From: G965225705 sp965225705
GTDB lineage: Bacteria > Pseudomonadota > Alphaproteobacteria > Caulobacterales > Maricaulaceae
Assembly: GCA_965225705.1 (NCBI GenBank)
Contig: OZ245325.1
Coordinates: 1,632,419 to 1,696,418 of the forward strand
Reading direction: 5' to 3'
Length of the DNA stretch: 64,000 nucleotides
The first letter of the stretch is position 1. Every line of letters starts with the position of its first letter. Made by a program: the position numbers and the translations under genes. A model generated the notes under the pieces. It did no database searches. It was not told the DNA's origin and was given only the letters and a program-made list of their open reading frames with translations. Shown one piece after another: positions 17,561 to 25,782 of this stretch.

Positions 17561-18511
17561 TTAATGTGAGGAAGAAAACTTTGCTCTCTTATGTCTCTTT
17601 TTGGGGGTGTTCACACTCTTACCCTTAAAACCCATCTGAGTTTTCTCGTGCATATTCTTTTCTTCCTGCTTATCAGTCCCTGTCCTGATTTTTTTCTCCT
17701 TATCTGTACCTTTCATGATTCCACCTTCAGGCCCGTTTTTTTCTTCTTGCTTCCTGTCTTCTGTCACGACATTTCTGTCCTGACGGGACGGCGTGCTCTC
17801 TGGAAAAACAGGAGCAATAAAATCAAGAATAACTTCCTCAGCCTCATCGGGAACAGACATAAAAGCTGCACGAAAACGTACTTTTTCTCCCGGTGCTAAT
17901 TCATCTAAATCAAGCAAAGCTTCTGTCGAGGCCAGCTCCATTCCCTCATCATTCAACATACGTGCCCTTAAGGGAGGAACCCTGCGTACTTTTTGGGCAA
18001 TATTGACAATACTGCCACGGACAAGAACATTGTCTCCTTCACGACCACGTGTATGATCCACAATGATGTTCTGAAAGTCCAGACCATAAACATTAGCTTC
18101 CACACCAAACCCGTCAAAGACACGTGCCAGGCGTGGGTGATGGCGAACAAGCTCAAAACGCTGAACATAAGAGGTCAGGATAAAGCCTGTAATCCCCAAA
18201 ATCAGAAAAGATAAAAGCCCCCACCCTAAAAGCTGCCAGCGCCTTTTCTTCTGTGCCTCAAGACGAGACCGAAATGCTATTTCAGGTGATGCAGGAGTCT
18301 TTAAAGAAGCAGAGAGGTTCATCTGCCTGTGAGAATCGGGAGATTCTTGTCCCGGCGATAAAACCTGTGTCAAAGGAAGGGGTGTGTCGTCATGAGGTGT
18401 AACAGGCCATACCTCACCACAAGAGGTACAACGCACCAGGTATTGCGGGGGTTTAAGGCTTTGCCTCCAGACAAAATAGCGTGTGGAGCAGTGTGGACAG
18501 GTGAGAATCAT
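17561..18511 (-). CDS. MJ0042-type zinc-ribbon membrane protein (DUF3426-like)
   Basis: A 316-residue protein with an N-terminal zinc ribbon (CPHCSTRYFVW, then VRCTSCGEVWPV), a linker, a single membrane helix (LLGWGLLSFLILGITGFILT, near residue 95-115) and an outer domain similar to DUF3426 (VLVRGSIVN to VRFRAAFMSVPDEAEEVILDF). The last 70 residues are a lysine/glutamate-rich, low-complexity tail. The zinc ribbon should stay in the cytoplasm. The biological role of these proteins is unknown. It is transcribed alone, with its start at 18511 immediately before the first cysteine motif, as in the family. Confidence 0.8.
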   Translation of the reverse strand: MILTCPHCSTRYFVWRQSLKPPQYLVRCTSCGEVWPVTPHDDTPLPLTQVLSPGQESPDSHRQMNLSASLKTPASPEIAFRSRLEAQKKRRWQLLGWGLLSFLILGITGFILTSYVQRFELVRHHPRLARVFDGFGVEANVYGLDFQNIIVDHTRGREGDNVLVRGSIVNIAQKVRRVPPLRARMLNDEGMELASTEALLDLDELAPGEKVRFRAAFMSVPDEAEEVILDFIAPVFPESTPSRQDRNVVTEDRKQEEKNGPEGGIMKGTDKEKKIRTGTDKQEEKNMHEKTQMGFKGKSVNTPKKRHKRAKFSSSH

Positions 18512-18740
18512 GACGCCGTCTTTTTAAATATCTTCTGAAAGGGTAAACTTAATTTTATGTTTGTAATTTTTACTTTTCTGATAAAACCATTGTGTTACAA
18601 AAAGAAAAAAATGGAAGAAGAAAGAAAAATACAGCCTTTTTTTTAAATTTTCTCTTAAAACCTGGTACATTTCCCCTTAAAGGGGGAGCCGGCTACACAG
18701 CTTTTCCTCCTTAAAAATCAAAAAAGAGAGACTGATATCT

Positions 18741-19307
18741 TCAAACCTTTTCTGAAACTTTTATAGCAAGGCGGCACCCTGTTGTGATAAGCTTTGAAAG
18801 CAAACCATATCCCTTTGCTTCACGGGCGCCTTCCTGGACAGCAAAGTCACGATGGGCGAGCTCATCCTCACGAAACTGTGTAAACATGGTGGCAAGTTCC
18901 GGATCATGATCACGGATTTCTCTGGCCTGCTGATCATAATGCTCCCCAATCACAGTTTCTACAGCTTCTGTACACGCATGGGCAGCCTTCTCCCCCATCA
19001 AAGCTGTTGCAACCCCCAGGGTATAGCCTGCCACATGCCATAAAGGCATAAGGGCGGTCGGGCGAACATCACGTTCTAAAAGCAGTTTATCAAAACTGTC
19101 AAGATGGTCCTGTTCCTCTTCTTCCATCGTTTTCAGCTGTCCTGCTATCACCTGTTTATGAGGAACCTGGCTGAAAATGGCGTGCTGTCCACGATAAATA
19201 GCAACCGCAGCATATTCGCCGGCATGATCAACGCGGAGCATTTCTTTAAGACGGTTTTGTGTTTGCCCCGGAGCAAGATCAGCTTTGGGAAAGGCATGAC
19301 GACTCAT
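18741..19307 (-). CDS. coq7: Demethoxyubiquinone hydroxylase, di-iron
   Basis: Hydroxylates demethoxyubiquinone in the penultimate step of ubiquinone synthesis, at the inner membrane surface. The 188-residue protein has the ferritin-like di-iron ligands spread as E in DHAGEYAAVAIY, ExxH in EEEEQDHLDSF, E in VIGEHYDQQ, and ExxH in REDELAHRDFA. ATG at 19307 is preceded by AAGGA nine bases upstream and overlaps the dsbB stop as ATGA; the 20 codons further upstream belong to the dsbB region. A second ubiquinone gene, coq9, lies 12 kb away. Confidence 0.94.
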   Translation of the reverse strand: MSRHAFPKADLAPGQTQNRLKEMLRVDHAGEYAAVAIYRGQHAIFSQVPHKQVIAGQLKTMEEEEQDHLDSFDKLLLERDVRPTALMPLWHVAGYTLGVATALMGEKAAHACTEAVETVIGEHYDQQAREIRDHDPELATMFTQFREDELAHRDFAVQEGAREAKGYGLLSKLITTGCRLAIKVSEKV

Positions 19308-19849
19308 GATGATTTTTTCCTTATAAAGGTAGCGAACAAGCTTATAACAGAAAGTGTGACAACACAAAGAGCATTCCAGGCTGCCATGGAAAGCCCTAAG
19401 AAACGCCAGGGAACATCCGCACAGGAAGGCGGCATGATGGGCTTATTCAGCTGAGACAGAAAATCCTCCCCCGGCACAAAAGGTTTCAGCACGACGCATG
19501 TTGCAGGCTCATCAAAAATGCCCATTTCAACCCCTGTGTGAAAAATAGCCCAACCTGCACCATATATAAAAGCGAGGCTTAAGAGAAAATTGAGACAGCG
19601 CAGTGTTTTTTCTGAAAACCGTCTCAAAACAAGAGTTATCCCCCCCAAAAGAGCAACCCCTAAAACCAACCAGTAAGCTTCCCTCTGGCGTAAACATAAA
19701 GCACAGGGCTGCAACCCACCAAAATGCTCAAAACCATGGGCCGCCCCCAAAAAGGTAAGCGCTATAGCTCCTGCGCATACAGGCCAGACATAGGGAAATT
19801 TTGAAACAAAAAATCTTGCTATCATTATCTGGACTTTTGATAAAACCAT
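19304..19849 (-). CDS. dsbB: Disulfide bond formation protein, DsbB family
   Basis: Inner-membrane quinone reductase that reoxidises the periplasmic thiol oxidase DsbA. Four hydrophobic helices are evident in about 181 residues. The first periplasmic loop carries the redox pair LQPCALCLRQREAYW. The second carries two cysteines, in EPATCVVLKPF and MPPSCADVPWRF, the classical DsbB layout. The start is uncertain: ATG at 19849 is chosen, while TTG at 19873 and ATG at 19825 are possible. Its stop overlaps the coq7 start, so the two are coupled; linkage of a quinone-using enzyme with quinone synthesis is plausible. Confidence 0.9.
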   Translation of the reverse strand: MVLSKVQIMIARFFVSKFPYVWPVCAGAIALTFLGAAHGFEHFGGLQPCALCLRQREAYWLVLGVALLGGITLVLRRFSEKTLRCLNFLLSLAFIYGAGWAIFHTGVEMGIFDEPATCVVLKPFVPGEDFLSQLNKPIMPPSCADVPWRFLGLSMAAWNALCVVTLSVISLFATFIRKKSS

Positions 19850-19882
19850 AGGCTCATAATCACCATACAACAATGACTCATT

Positions 19883-20464
19883 TTATGAGAAAAATAATTT
19901 TAAGGCAAAAAAGCCTGCGAAAACACACAGAAAAATCCCGAGAGTTATGAGAGCAAAATAACGTTCCAGAAAAGGTTCAAGTCTTGGGCCAAAATACCAG
20001 AGCAATCCAGCTTCAAAGAAGAATCTCATCCCCCGTGCCAAAACCGAGGCCAGAATAAAAACACCAAAATTCAGCTTCAAAGCCCCGGAAGCAATAGTGA
20101 TAACCTTATAGGGAAAAGGGGTGAGCCCTGCAGCAAAAACAATCATGGAACCATATTTTTGATACCATGCCTGAAAATGATCAAGGCTATCCAGCTTACC
20201 ATAAAAGCTTAACAGAGGCTGACCTATAGCCTCAAAAGCAAATAATCCCAGCATATATCCAAAGACACCCCCCATGACAGAAGCCAGAGTACAGACCGTT
20301 GCAATATACCATGCACGCCTGCGATCTGCCAACACCATTGGCACCAGCATAACATCAGGGGGAACAGGAAAAAAAGAACTCTCTATAAAAGAGACAAGAG
20401 CCAGCCCCCTGAGGGCATGGGGCCCCGAGGCAAGCTTTTTAATACGGTGGTAAAATGATCGCAT
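19883..20464 (-). CDS. YqaA/DedA-family membrane protein
   Basis: A 193-residue inner-membrane protein of the DedA/VTT superfamily. It has the family motif for a re-entrant helix, SFIESSFFPVPPDVMLVPMV, and a second half with AAGLTPFPYKVITIASGA. DedA proteins act in lipid carrier recycling and membrane homeostasis; the role of the YqaA branch is not settled. It lies 33 nt upstream of dsbB on the same strand and is probably cotranscribed with dsbB-coq7. ATG at 20464 has no strong ribosome site. Confidence 0.85.
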   Translation of the reverse strand: MRSFYHRIKKLASGPHALRGLALVSFIESSFFPVPPDVMLVPMVLADRRRAWYIATVCTLASVMGGVFGYMLGLFAFEAIGQPLLSFYGKLDSLDHFQAWYQKYGSMIVFAAGLTPFPYKVITIASGALKLNFGVFILASVLARGMRFFFEAGLLWYFGPRLEPFLERYFALITLGIFLCVFAGFFALKLFFS

Positions 20465-20952
20465 AAGAAGCGCTATAGCAACCCTTATCCCCTGTGTCTA
20501 CAATCTCCGCTACAGAGCAAAGAGAAAAACAGGTAATGCCGACCACCCCAAAACAGATATGTCAGACTGGCTTTTTTCTCTTTCCGTAGAAGTGTGCAGT
20601 GTAGCAGAAGACAAGCCAGATTTTTTAACATGCAGGAAACAGCTTCTGAAAGAAGTTGTTAAGATATAAGAGACTATAAAGGCCCTGCCTTATTGAAAGG
20701 CAACCCTGATCCCCCCTTGAAGTGCATTAGTCTGGTTGCGACTGGACTAATGCACTTTTTTTATACCAACTTTTCTGGCTATGCGATTCTGCCAGACCAA
20801 AACATGCCTGAGCTTCAGGAAAAGCATTAAAAGAAGGTATGAGCCCTGTCACAGAAGCTCGCCATAGCAACAGGATAGCCTCCCCTTTTGAAGAAGAGCT
20901 CTAAGATCCTGAACAGGAAACCTCCCATGCCTGTTCTTTTCAGGCAGGAGGT
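20465..20952. other. Non-coding interval around the sRNA candidate
   Basis: No protein gene is visible between yqaA and prs. Apart from the sRNA candidate and the hairpin at the end of prs, I see only AT-rich sequence that may carry the yqaA promoter on the minus strand. Confidence 0.5.
20681..20762 (+). ncRNA. Candidate small RNA with C-rich loop and perfect terminator
   Basis: A plus-strand terminator stands here without any plus-strand gene upstream: AGTGCATTAGTC (20721-20732) pairs perfectly over 12 bp with GACTAATGCACT (20745-20756), followed by six Ts. Before it lie a 6-bp hairpin TGCCTT/AAGGCA (20686-20702) and an unpaired linker containing CCCCCC (20712-20717), which could pair with Shine-Dalgarno sequences. 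TATAAG (20665-20670) or TATAAA (20675-20680) could be the -10; no good -35 is visible. The overall form is that of an anti-SD type sRNA. Confidence 0.5.
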
Positions 20953-20953
20953 T
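20919..20953 (-). terminator. Hairpin at the end of prs
   Basis: On the minus strand AACCTCCTGCCTG pairs with CAGGCATGGGAGGTT around a 7-nt loop, starting at the prs stop codon. Only three Ts follow, so it is either an imperfect terminator or an mRNA 3'-end stabiliser. Confidence 0.4.
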
Positions 20954-21885
20954 CAGTCAAAAAGCTTTGAGACCGATTCTTCATAAGCTATGCGCCGTAT
21001 GGCTTCCCCAAGAAGGGGGGCCATGGTCAGGAGGCGCCCTTTACCAAAACTCTCCATTTTATGGCCCTGATCAATACTGTCACTGATAACCACAGCATCA
21101 AGATCTGAATCCTCAAGACGCTTGGGGGCCTGATGAGAAAACACACCATGTGTGGCATAAGCAGAAACAGCCGTTGCCCCCTGCTGTTTCAAGGCCCGTG
21201 CTGCCCCCACCAGGGTTCCTCCTGAATCAATAATATCATCCAGAATAAGGCAGGGTCGCCCCGCAACATCACCAATAATGTGCATAACCTCTGCCTCTCC
21301 TGGCTTAGGTCTGCGCTTATCAACAATGGCAATGTCTACATGAAGGCGCTTGGCAAGTTCACGTGCACGGACCACACCCCCAACATCCGGAGACACAATC
21401 ATTAAATCATCCAAATCATAATGATCACGGATATCACGCTCTATCACAGGGGTTGCAAAAAGATTATCCGTTGGAATATCAAAAAAACCCTGTATCTGGC
21501 CGGCATGAAGGTCAAGTGTTAAAACACGATCTGCACCGGCATGAGCAATAAGGTTTGCAACAAGCTTAGCAGAAATAGGAGTTCGCCCCCCGGTTTTGCG
21601 ATCCTGGCGTGCATAGCCAAAATAGGGAATAACCGCCGTAATACGCCTGGCACTGGCGCGTTTAAGAGCATCCATACAGATAAGAAGTTCCATAAGATGG
21701 TCATTGGCAGGCGCAGAGGTAGACTGAATAACAAAGACATCTTCACCACGGACATTTTCATCGATACGGACAAAAATCTCCTCATCCCTAAATCTCTGGA
21801 TAACACGTTGTGTCAGGGGGACCTTTAAGGTTTTGGCAATAGACTCAGCAAGGGCTGTGTTGGACGTCCCGGCAAGCAGTTTCAT
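20953..21885 (-). CDS. prs: Ribose-phosphate pyrophosphokinase
   Basis: Makes PRPP from ribose 5-phosphate and ATP for nucleotide, histidine and NAD synthesis. The 310 residues have the normal class I length. Motifs: VRGEDVFVIQST, YFGYARQDRK with the catalytic histidine/lysine loops (LDLHAGQIQGFF, DKRRPKPGEAEV) and the PRPP-binding LILDDIIDSGGT. It follows pgeF by 59 nt on the same strand and may be the end of the lgt-midA-pgeF operon. Confidence 0.96.
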   Translation of the reverse strand: MKLLAGTSNTALAESIAKTLKVPLTQRVIQRFRDEEIFVRIDENVRGEDVFVIQSTSAPANDHLMELLICMDALKRASARRITAVIPYFGYARQDRKTGGRTPISAKLVANLIAHAGADRVLTLDLHAGQIQGFFDIPTDNLFATPVIERDIRDHYDLDDLMIVSPDVGGVVRARELAKRLHVDIAIVDKRRPKPGEAEVMHIIGDVAGRPCLILDDIIDSGGTLVGAARALKQQGATAVSAYATHGVFSHQAPKRLEDSDLDAVVISDSIDQGHKMESFGKGRLLTMAPLLGEAIRRIAYEESVSKLFD

Positions 21886-21944
21886 GGAAGTTCTTTCATA
21901 TTAAATCAAAACACCTCACCATGCTTTTAAAAACATTCCACGCT

Positions 21945-22658
21945 TTAAGACAAGAGGATAAAAGAAATTTGTCGCCCCTTTGTCTGTTCCCCTTTGTGCG
22001 TGGCTCGTCGGTAACTGAAGAATTTTTGTTTCTGGCTGTAAGTATCATAGGGAAGAATCTCAAGATGACGAATCCCCGCTTTACGCAGGCGATATGCCAC
22101 ATAACCCTTCAAATCAAAGCAGGATTTCCGCCCTCCCCCCTTCTGATCATCGGGGTGTTTAAAAAAAGTCATAGCGTCTGGATCTTCCCTCAGGAAAACC
22201 TGGTAAAAATCATCTCCTGTTTCATAATTCTCCCAGGCAATAGATGGACCCATCGCGGCATAACACCGTGTGGTGTCAGCCCCAAGAGCGGTCATTTTTT
22301 CAAGACTGGCCTCTACAACCCCTGCCAAAGCCCCCCGCCAGCCAGCATGAACGGCCGCTATGAGTCTTGCGTGTGGATCCACGATTAACACAGGAACACA
22401 ATCTGCTGTATAAACGCCCAGAGCAAGACCAGGAACATCTGTGATCAAAGCATCTCCTTCGGGCGCAGAATTTTCTAAGGGCTCTTTGACATAAAGGGCC
22501 TTTTTTCCATGGACCTGACGCAGTGTGACAAGCCGTTCTGGCACAAAGCCTGAATGTCCATCTTTATAATCTGCAATATGCCCCCTGATAGCTGTTGAAA
22601 AGCCATGCTGTATACCCTTGAGCCTACGCAAAGAGGGGGCATGCAAAATATCTGTCAT
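21945..22658 (-). CDS. pgeF: Laccase-domain protein YfiH/PgeF
   Basis: Member of the multicopper-oxidase-like YfiH family; known members act as peptidoglycan editing factor or purine nucleoside phosphorylase/adenosine deaminase. The metal-site residues are visible: H in TLRQVHGKKA, C in YTADCVPVLI and H in AAVHAGWRGAL. The late SYRRATHKGEQTKGRQISF segment is typical. The ATG at 22658 overlaps the midA stop as ATGA, which fixes the start; the 17 upstream codons are midA sequence in another frame. 237 residues. Confidence 0.9.
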   Translation of the reverse strand: MTDILHAPSLRRLKGIQHGFSTAIRGHIADYKDGHSGFVPERLVTLRQVHGKKALYVKEPLENSAPEGDALITDVPGLALGVYTADCVPVLIVDPHARLIAAVHAGWRGALAGVVEASLEKMTALGADTTRCYAAMGPSIAWENYETGDDFYQVFLREDPDAMTFFKHPDDQKGGGRKSCFDLKGYVAYRLRKAGIRHLEILPYDTYSQKQKFFSYRRATHKGEQTKGRQISFILLS

Positions 22659-23752
22659 GGTCCTGCTCCAAAACCAGGTGGCGGAGGGAGATCCGGGCTT
22701 GAAAGGCACAAAGCCTTAAACAGAGACCCCATCTGCCGGGGGTCTGTAAGCCGCCAGATTTGTCGTGCTATCAGGCTCCGTTTTTCTGGTGTTTTTGCAC
22801 TTAAAACCCCCGCACGTATTTCAAGCCCCAGTCTTTTAAGGAAAGCACCCTGTTCCAGAGCCCCGTCAACATGCAGGCCTGCCTTTTCTCCATAGCGTCT
22901 GATCTCAGAAAAATTGACGCGTGTGGTCAAATCTGCTTCACCCGGGGCCTCCAGAGGATTGACTTTCTGATGCGCACGAAGCGCCTGAAGCGTATCCCCC
23001 ACCTCACTTTCATAAGGTCCATAATCAAGAAACAAAGCACGGGATGGACAGGCATGAAAGCGGGGCGCAAGCATATCTGTCAGAGTAATATAGCCGGGAT
23101 GAGCCTCCACCAGAGACCCTGAAGGCACCTCTTTAAGAGAAGGGGGAATAAGAGCATGATCTCCCGGGGTGAGAGGTGCCATGCTAACTGTAAAGATAAG
23201 CTCCTCCCCCCTGGCACCGACAAGACGCTCCCGCCAGCCTTCATCTGTCCGGATAAACTGACGTGGAGGAAGGCAGTCCAGAAACTCATTGGCGATCACA
23301 ATCATCGGCCCTTCAGGAATTTTGTCGATATGATCATACCATTGAAGGTCCACAGGACTTGCTGCCAGAGTCCTGGCCTGCACAGCTTTTAAAGCAGAAC
23401 TGGCCTCAAGAAGGCCAACACGGACACTTTTAAGAAACAGGGGGTCAAGGCGTGCAGCACGGATCATATCTGCCATCATAATGCCGGATCCTGGCCCCGG
23501 TTCCACCAGATGAAAGGAGGAAGGCTGGCCCATCTGGCGCCAGGTCTCTAAAGCCCAGATCCCTAACAATTCCCCAAACATCTGGCTTATCTGAGGGGAA
23601 GTGATAAAATCATCCCCCGCCGTCAGGGGATCACGCGTCGCATAATAACCATAGCGGGGATGCAAAAGCGATTCTGCGACAAAACCCGCAAGACTGAGTG
23701 CCCCCTCACTCTTTATCCTCTCAAGAAGCATATGTTTTAAGGGTGTTGTCAT
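22655..23752 (-). CDS. SAM-dependent methyltransferase, MidA/NDUFAF7 family
   Basis: A 365-residue class I methyltransferase. In mitochondria the orthologue NDUFAF7 dimethylates an arginine of complex I subunit NDUFS2, so a role in complex I assembly is likely here. Motifs: N-terminal HPRYGYYATRDPLTAGDDFIT, SAM-binding LVEPGPGSGIMMADMIRA, and IVIANEFLDCLPPRQF. Its ATG overlaps the lgt stop and its stop overlaps the pgeF start, so lgt, midA and pgeF are translationally coupled, a common alphaproteobacterial arrangement. Confidence 0.92.
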   Translation of the reverse strand: MTTPLKHMLLERIKSEGALSLAGFVAESLLHPRYGYYATRDPLTAGDDFITSPQISQMFGELLGIWALETWRQMGQPSSFHLVEPGPGSGIMMADMIRAARLDPLFLKSVRVGLLEASSALKAVQARTLAASPVDLQWYDHIDKIPEGPMIVIANEFLDCLPPRQFIRTDEGWRERLVGARGEELIFTVSMAPLTPGDHALIPPSLKEVPSGSLVEAHPGYITLTDMLAPRFHACPSRALFLDYGPYESEVGDTLQALRAHQKVNPLEAPGEADLTTRVNFSEIRRYGEKAGLHVDGALEQGAFLKRLGLEIRAGVLSAKTPEKRSLIARQIWRLTDPRQMGSLFKALCLSSPDLPPPPGFGAGP

Positions 23753-24654
23753 GCGGGAGTTTTCCCCCGCTTCCTGTGTGTTGTTTTGACGGATTTACTA
23801 TCTGATGGACGAACCTGTGGGTGATTGACAGCACGCACAAGAAGAAAAGTGCCCCCGAAGATAAGCGGAAGGCAAAGCAGCATGCCCATGGTCAGGGGAT
23901 CACCCTGAAGAATATCAGGCATTTGTGGGTCTGGCTGGCGAAAAAATTCAACAAACCCCCGGGAAAGACCATAGCCCAGAAAAAACAGACCCGTTGTCAG
24001 CCCCGGCCGTGTTAGCGACCGCCAGACACGAACAGCCCAGAACAACAGAAAAAAGAGAAGCAAGCCCTCAAGCCCGGCCTCATAAAGCTGGCTTGGATGG
24101 CGTAAAACGCCTTCAGGATCACCCGGAAAAACCATACCCCAGGGAATATCAGCAGGGCGACCATAAAGCTCCCCATTGATAAAATTAGCCAAACGCCCCA
24201 GAAAAAGACCAATGGGAACAGCAGGAGCCAGGGCATCAGCAAGACGTAAAACCGGCACCTTATGTGCCTTAGCCACAAAATAAACGGCCAGCATAACCCC
24301 GATAAGACCACCATGAAAGGACATACCCCCATGCCAGACCTTAAAGACTTCCAGAGGATTATCCCACAGTATTGACGTGTTATAAAACAGGACGAAACCC
24401 AAACGTCCCCCAAAAACAACCCCAAGAACAGACCAGAACAGCATATCCTCCAGAATATCTGTATGAGGTTTTTTTTGTTCCTCCAAAATCCCTGTTGTCC
24501 GGGGAGTCCATAAGCTCTGGTTTTGCAGGATTGAGCGCATATACATATACCCCAGAATAATTCCAAAAAGATAAGCAAGGGCATACCAGCGTATAGGGAA
24601 AGGGCCAATATGAACAAGAATAGGGTCAATGGTGGGATAGGGAAGGCCTTGCAT
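23749..24654 (-). CDS. lgt: Prolipoprotein diacylglyceryl transferase
   Basis: Inner-membrane enzyme that attaches diacylglycerol to the lipobox cysteine of prolipoproteins, the first step of lipoprotein maturation. Of the seven expected helices most can be seen in 301 residues. Diagnostic motifs are HGGMSFHGGLIGVM (catalytic histidine region) and GRLANFINGELYGRPADIPW with the essential arginine/asparagine. The C-terminal 40 residues are a basic tail (VKTTHRKRGKTPA). It starts the coupled lgt-midA-pgeF unit. Lipoprotein substrates in this window include the efflux adaptor at 48 kb. Confidence 0.95.
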   Translation of the reverse strand: MQGLPYPTIDPILVHIGPFPIRWYALAYLFGIILGYMYMRSILQNQSLWTPRTTGILEEQKKPHTDILEDMLFWSVLGVVFGGRLGFVLFYNTSILWDNPLEVFKVWHGGMSFHGGLIGVMLAVYFVAKAHKVPVLRLADALAPAVPIGLFLGRLANFINGELYGRPADIPWGMVFPGDPEGVLRHPSQLYEAGLEGLLLFFLLFWAVRVWRSLTRPGLTTGLFFLGYGLSRGFVEFFRQPDPQMPDILQGDPLTMGMLLCLPLIFGGTFLLVRAVNHPQVRPSDSKSVKTTHRKRGKTPA

Positions 24655-24717
24655 GAAAATTTGTCCTGTTGGTATGGTCTCAAATTGACGACAATATTGT
24701 ATACCCGGATGATGTGT

Positions 24718-25362
24718 TTAGGGGGTCACAGCGTCCGGTTGCTGATCAGGATGGGCCTTTTGAAAGGCCTCAAGCCGGGAGGCTGCTTTATCTGCTCTGC
24801 ACAAACGTTTGTAGGGAGCCGGATCAACCCCAAAACGACGTGCGGCATAAAGTTGAGGGACCAGATAAGCTTCCACAAGGCCGGGTGTCGTCCCAAAGCA
24901 AAAATCCCCCTCCGACTCCTCCTGTTCAAGCATGGCTTCCAGTGCTTCAAGACCTTTTGAAATCCAGTGGCGGCGCCAGGTGAGAACCATGTGATCATCT
25001 GCATCCATGACAGAGCTCAGATACTGGCCGGTGCGTAGATTCTGTAAAGGAGCAATCTCACAGGCTATAATGGCACATACAGCGCGGGCTCTGGCCCGTC
25101 TGAAGGGCTCTTCAGGCAAAAGGGGAGGGTTGGGATAGATCTCTTCAAGCCATTCTAAAATAGCGCCAGACTGGATAAGGCGGCCTTCCTCAGTTTCCAA
25201 AACAGGAACAAGCCCCTGAGGGTTACGGGCCTTCCATGAGGGACTGTGCTGGTCTCCTGCTTTCAGGTTGACAGCATGACCGGCATAAGAAAGACCTTTA
25301 AGTTCAAGGGCAATGCGAACACGGTATGAAGCAGAAGAACGCCAGTAGCCATAAAGTTTCAT
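24718..25362 (-). CDS. maiA: Maleylacetoacetate isomerase (zeta-class GST)
   Basis: Glutathione-dependent isomerase converting maleylacetoacetate to fumarylacetoacetate in tyrosine breakdown. The 214 residues have a thioredoxin fold with the zeta-class signature YWRSSASYRVRIALELKG (catalytic serine) and a C-terminal helical domain (RTGQYL, YAARRFGVD). GGAGA lies 6 nt before the ATG at 25362. It diverges from hpd, the dioxygenase two steps earlier in the pathway; the intervening homogentisate dioxygenase (hmgA) and fumarylacetoacetase are not in the window. Confidence 0.9.
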   Translation of the reverse strand: MKLYGYWRSSASYRVRIALELKGLSYAGHAVNLKAGDQHSPSWKARNPQGLVPVLETEEGRLIQSGAILEWLEEIYPNPPLLPEEPFRRARARAVCAIIACEIAPLQNLRTGQYLSSVMDADDHMVLTWRRHWISKGLEALEAMLEQEESEGDFCFGTTPGLVEAYLVPQLYAARRFGVDPAPYKRLCRADKAASRLEAFQKAHPDQQPDAVTP

Positions 25363-25782
25363 CAGAATTCTCCATCATGGGCATATCAAAATGTGAAAAC
25401 AGGATGTGAGCACCCTCAAACTCATATGTTATCACCTCTCCACCTGCCGGGAAAGGGCAGGCACACTACCCCCCAATATGCTAAAAACACCTTGCATAGA
25501 GACGTATCTGGATGCTAAGATTTCTTGAATATTTTTAGAGTGCCCTAAAAATATTTACAAGATATACTGAAGGGAAAGGTCCTCACACCTTTTTTATTCT
25601 GACTTTCTATGATAATGCTCCCTTTGGCAAAAGGCCCTGGTCCGGGGCAGTCGGGTCTTTTACCCTTTAGATTGAGGCACCAGAAAAAAGGAAGAGCAGG
25701 AGAGACTATCACTTCCCTCCTTAACCTGTGAAAATACTTTTAAAATCTGGAAAACATAGTAAGAAAACCTGGAGATAAGCAT
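25363..25782. other. Divergent promoter region between maiA and hpd
   Basis: About 420 bp with no ORF of coding character. It contains a long AT-rich inverted repeat with an adjoining -10-like TATACT (described separately) and then a leader of roughly 200 nt to hpd, rich in short G and C runs. Control of both tyrosine genes probably lies here. Confidence 0.6.
25523..25568 (+). promoter_or_regulatory. Inverted repeat and -10 element upstream of hpd
   Basis: TCTTGAATATTTTTAG (25523-25538) is repeated inverted as CTAAAAATATTTACAAGA (25545-25562, two extra bases), 6 nt apart. It is followed directly by TATACT (25563-25568), a 5/6 match to the -10 consensus. No -35 hexamer is seen; the right arm occupies that place. 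This fits an operator controlling hpd, or a cruciform. Confidence 0.5.
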
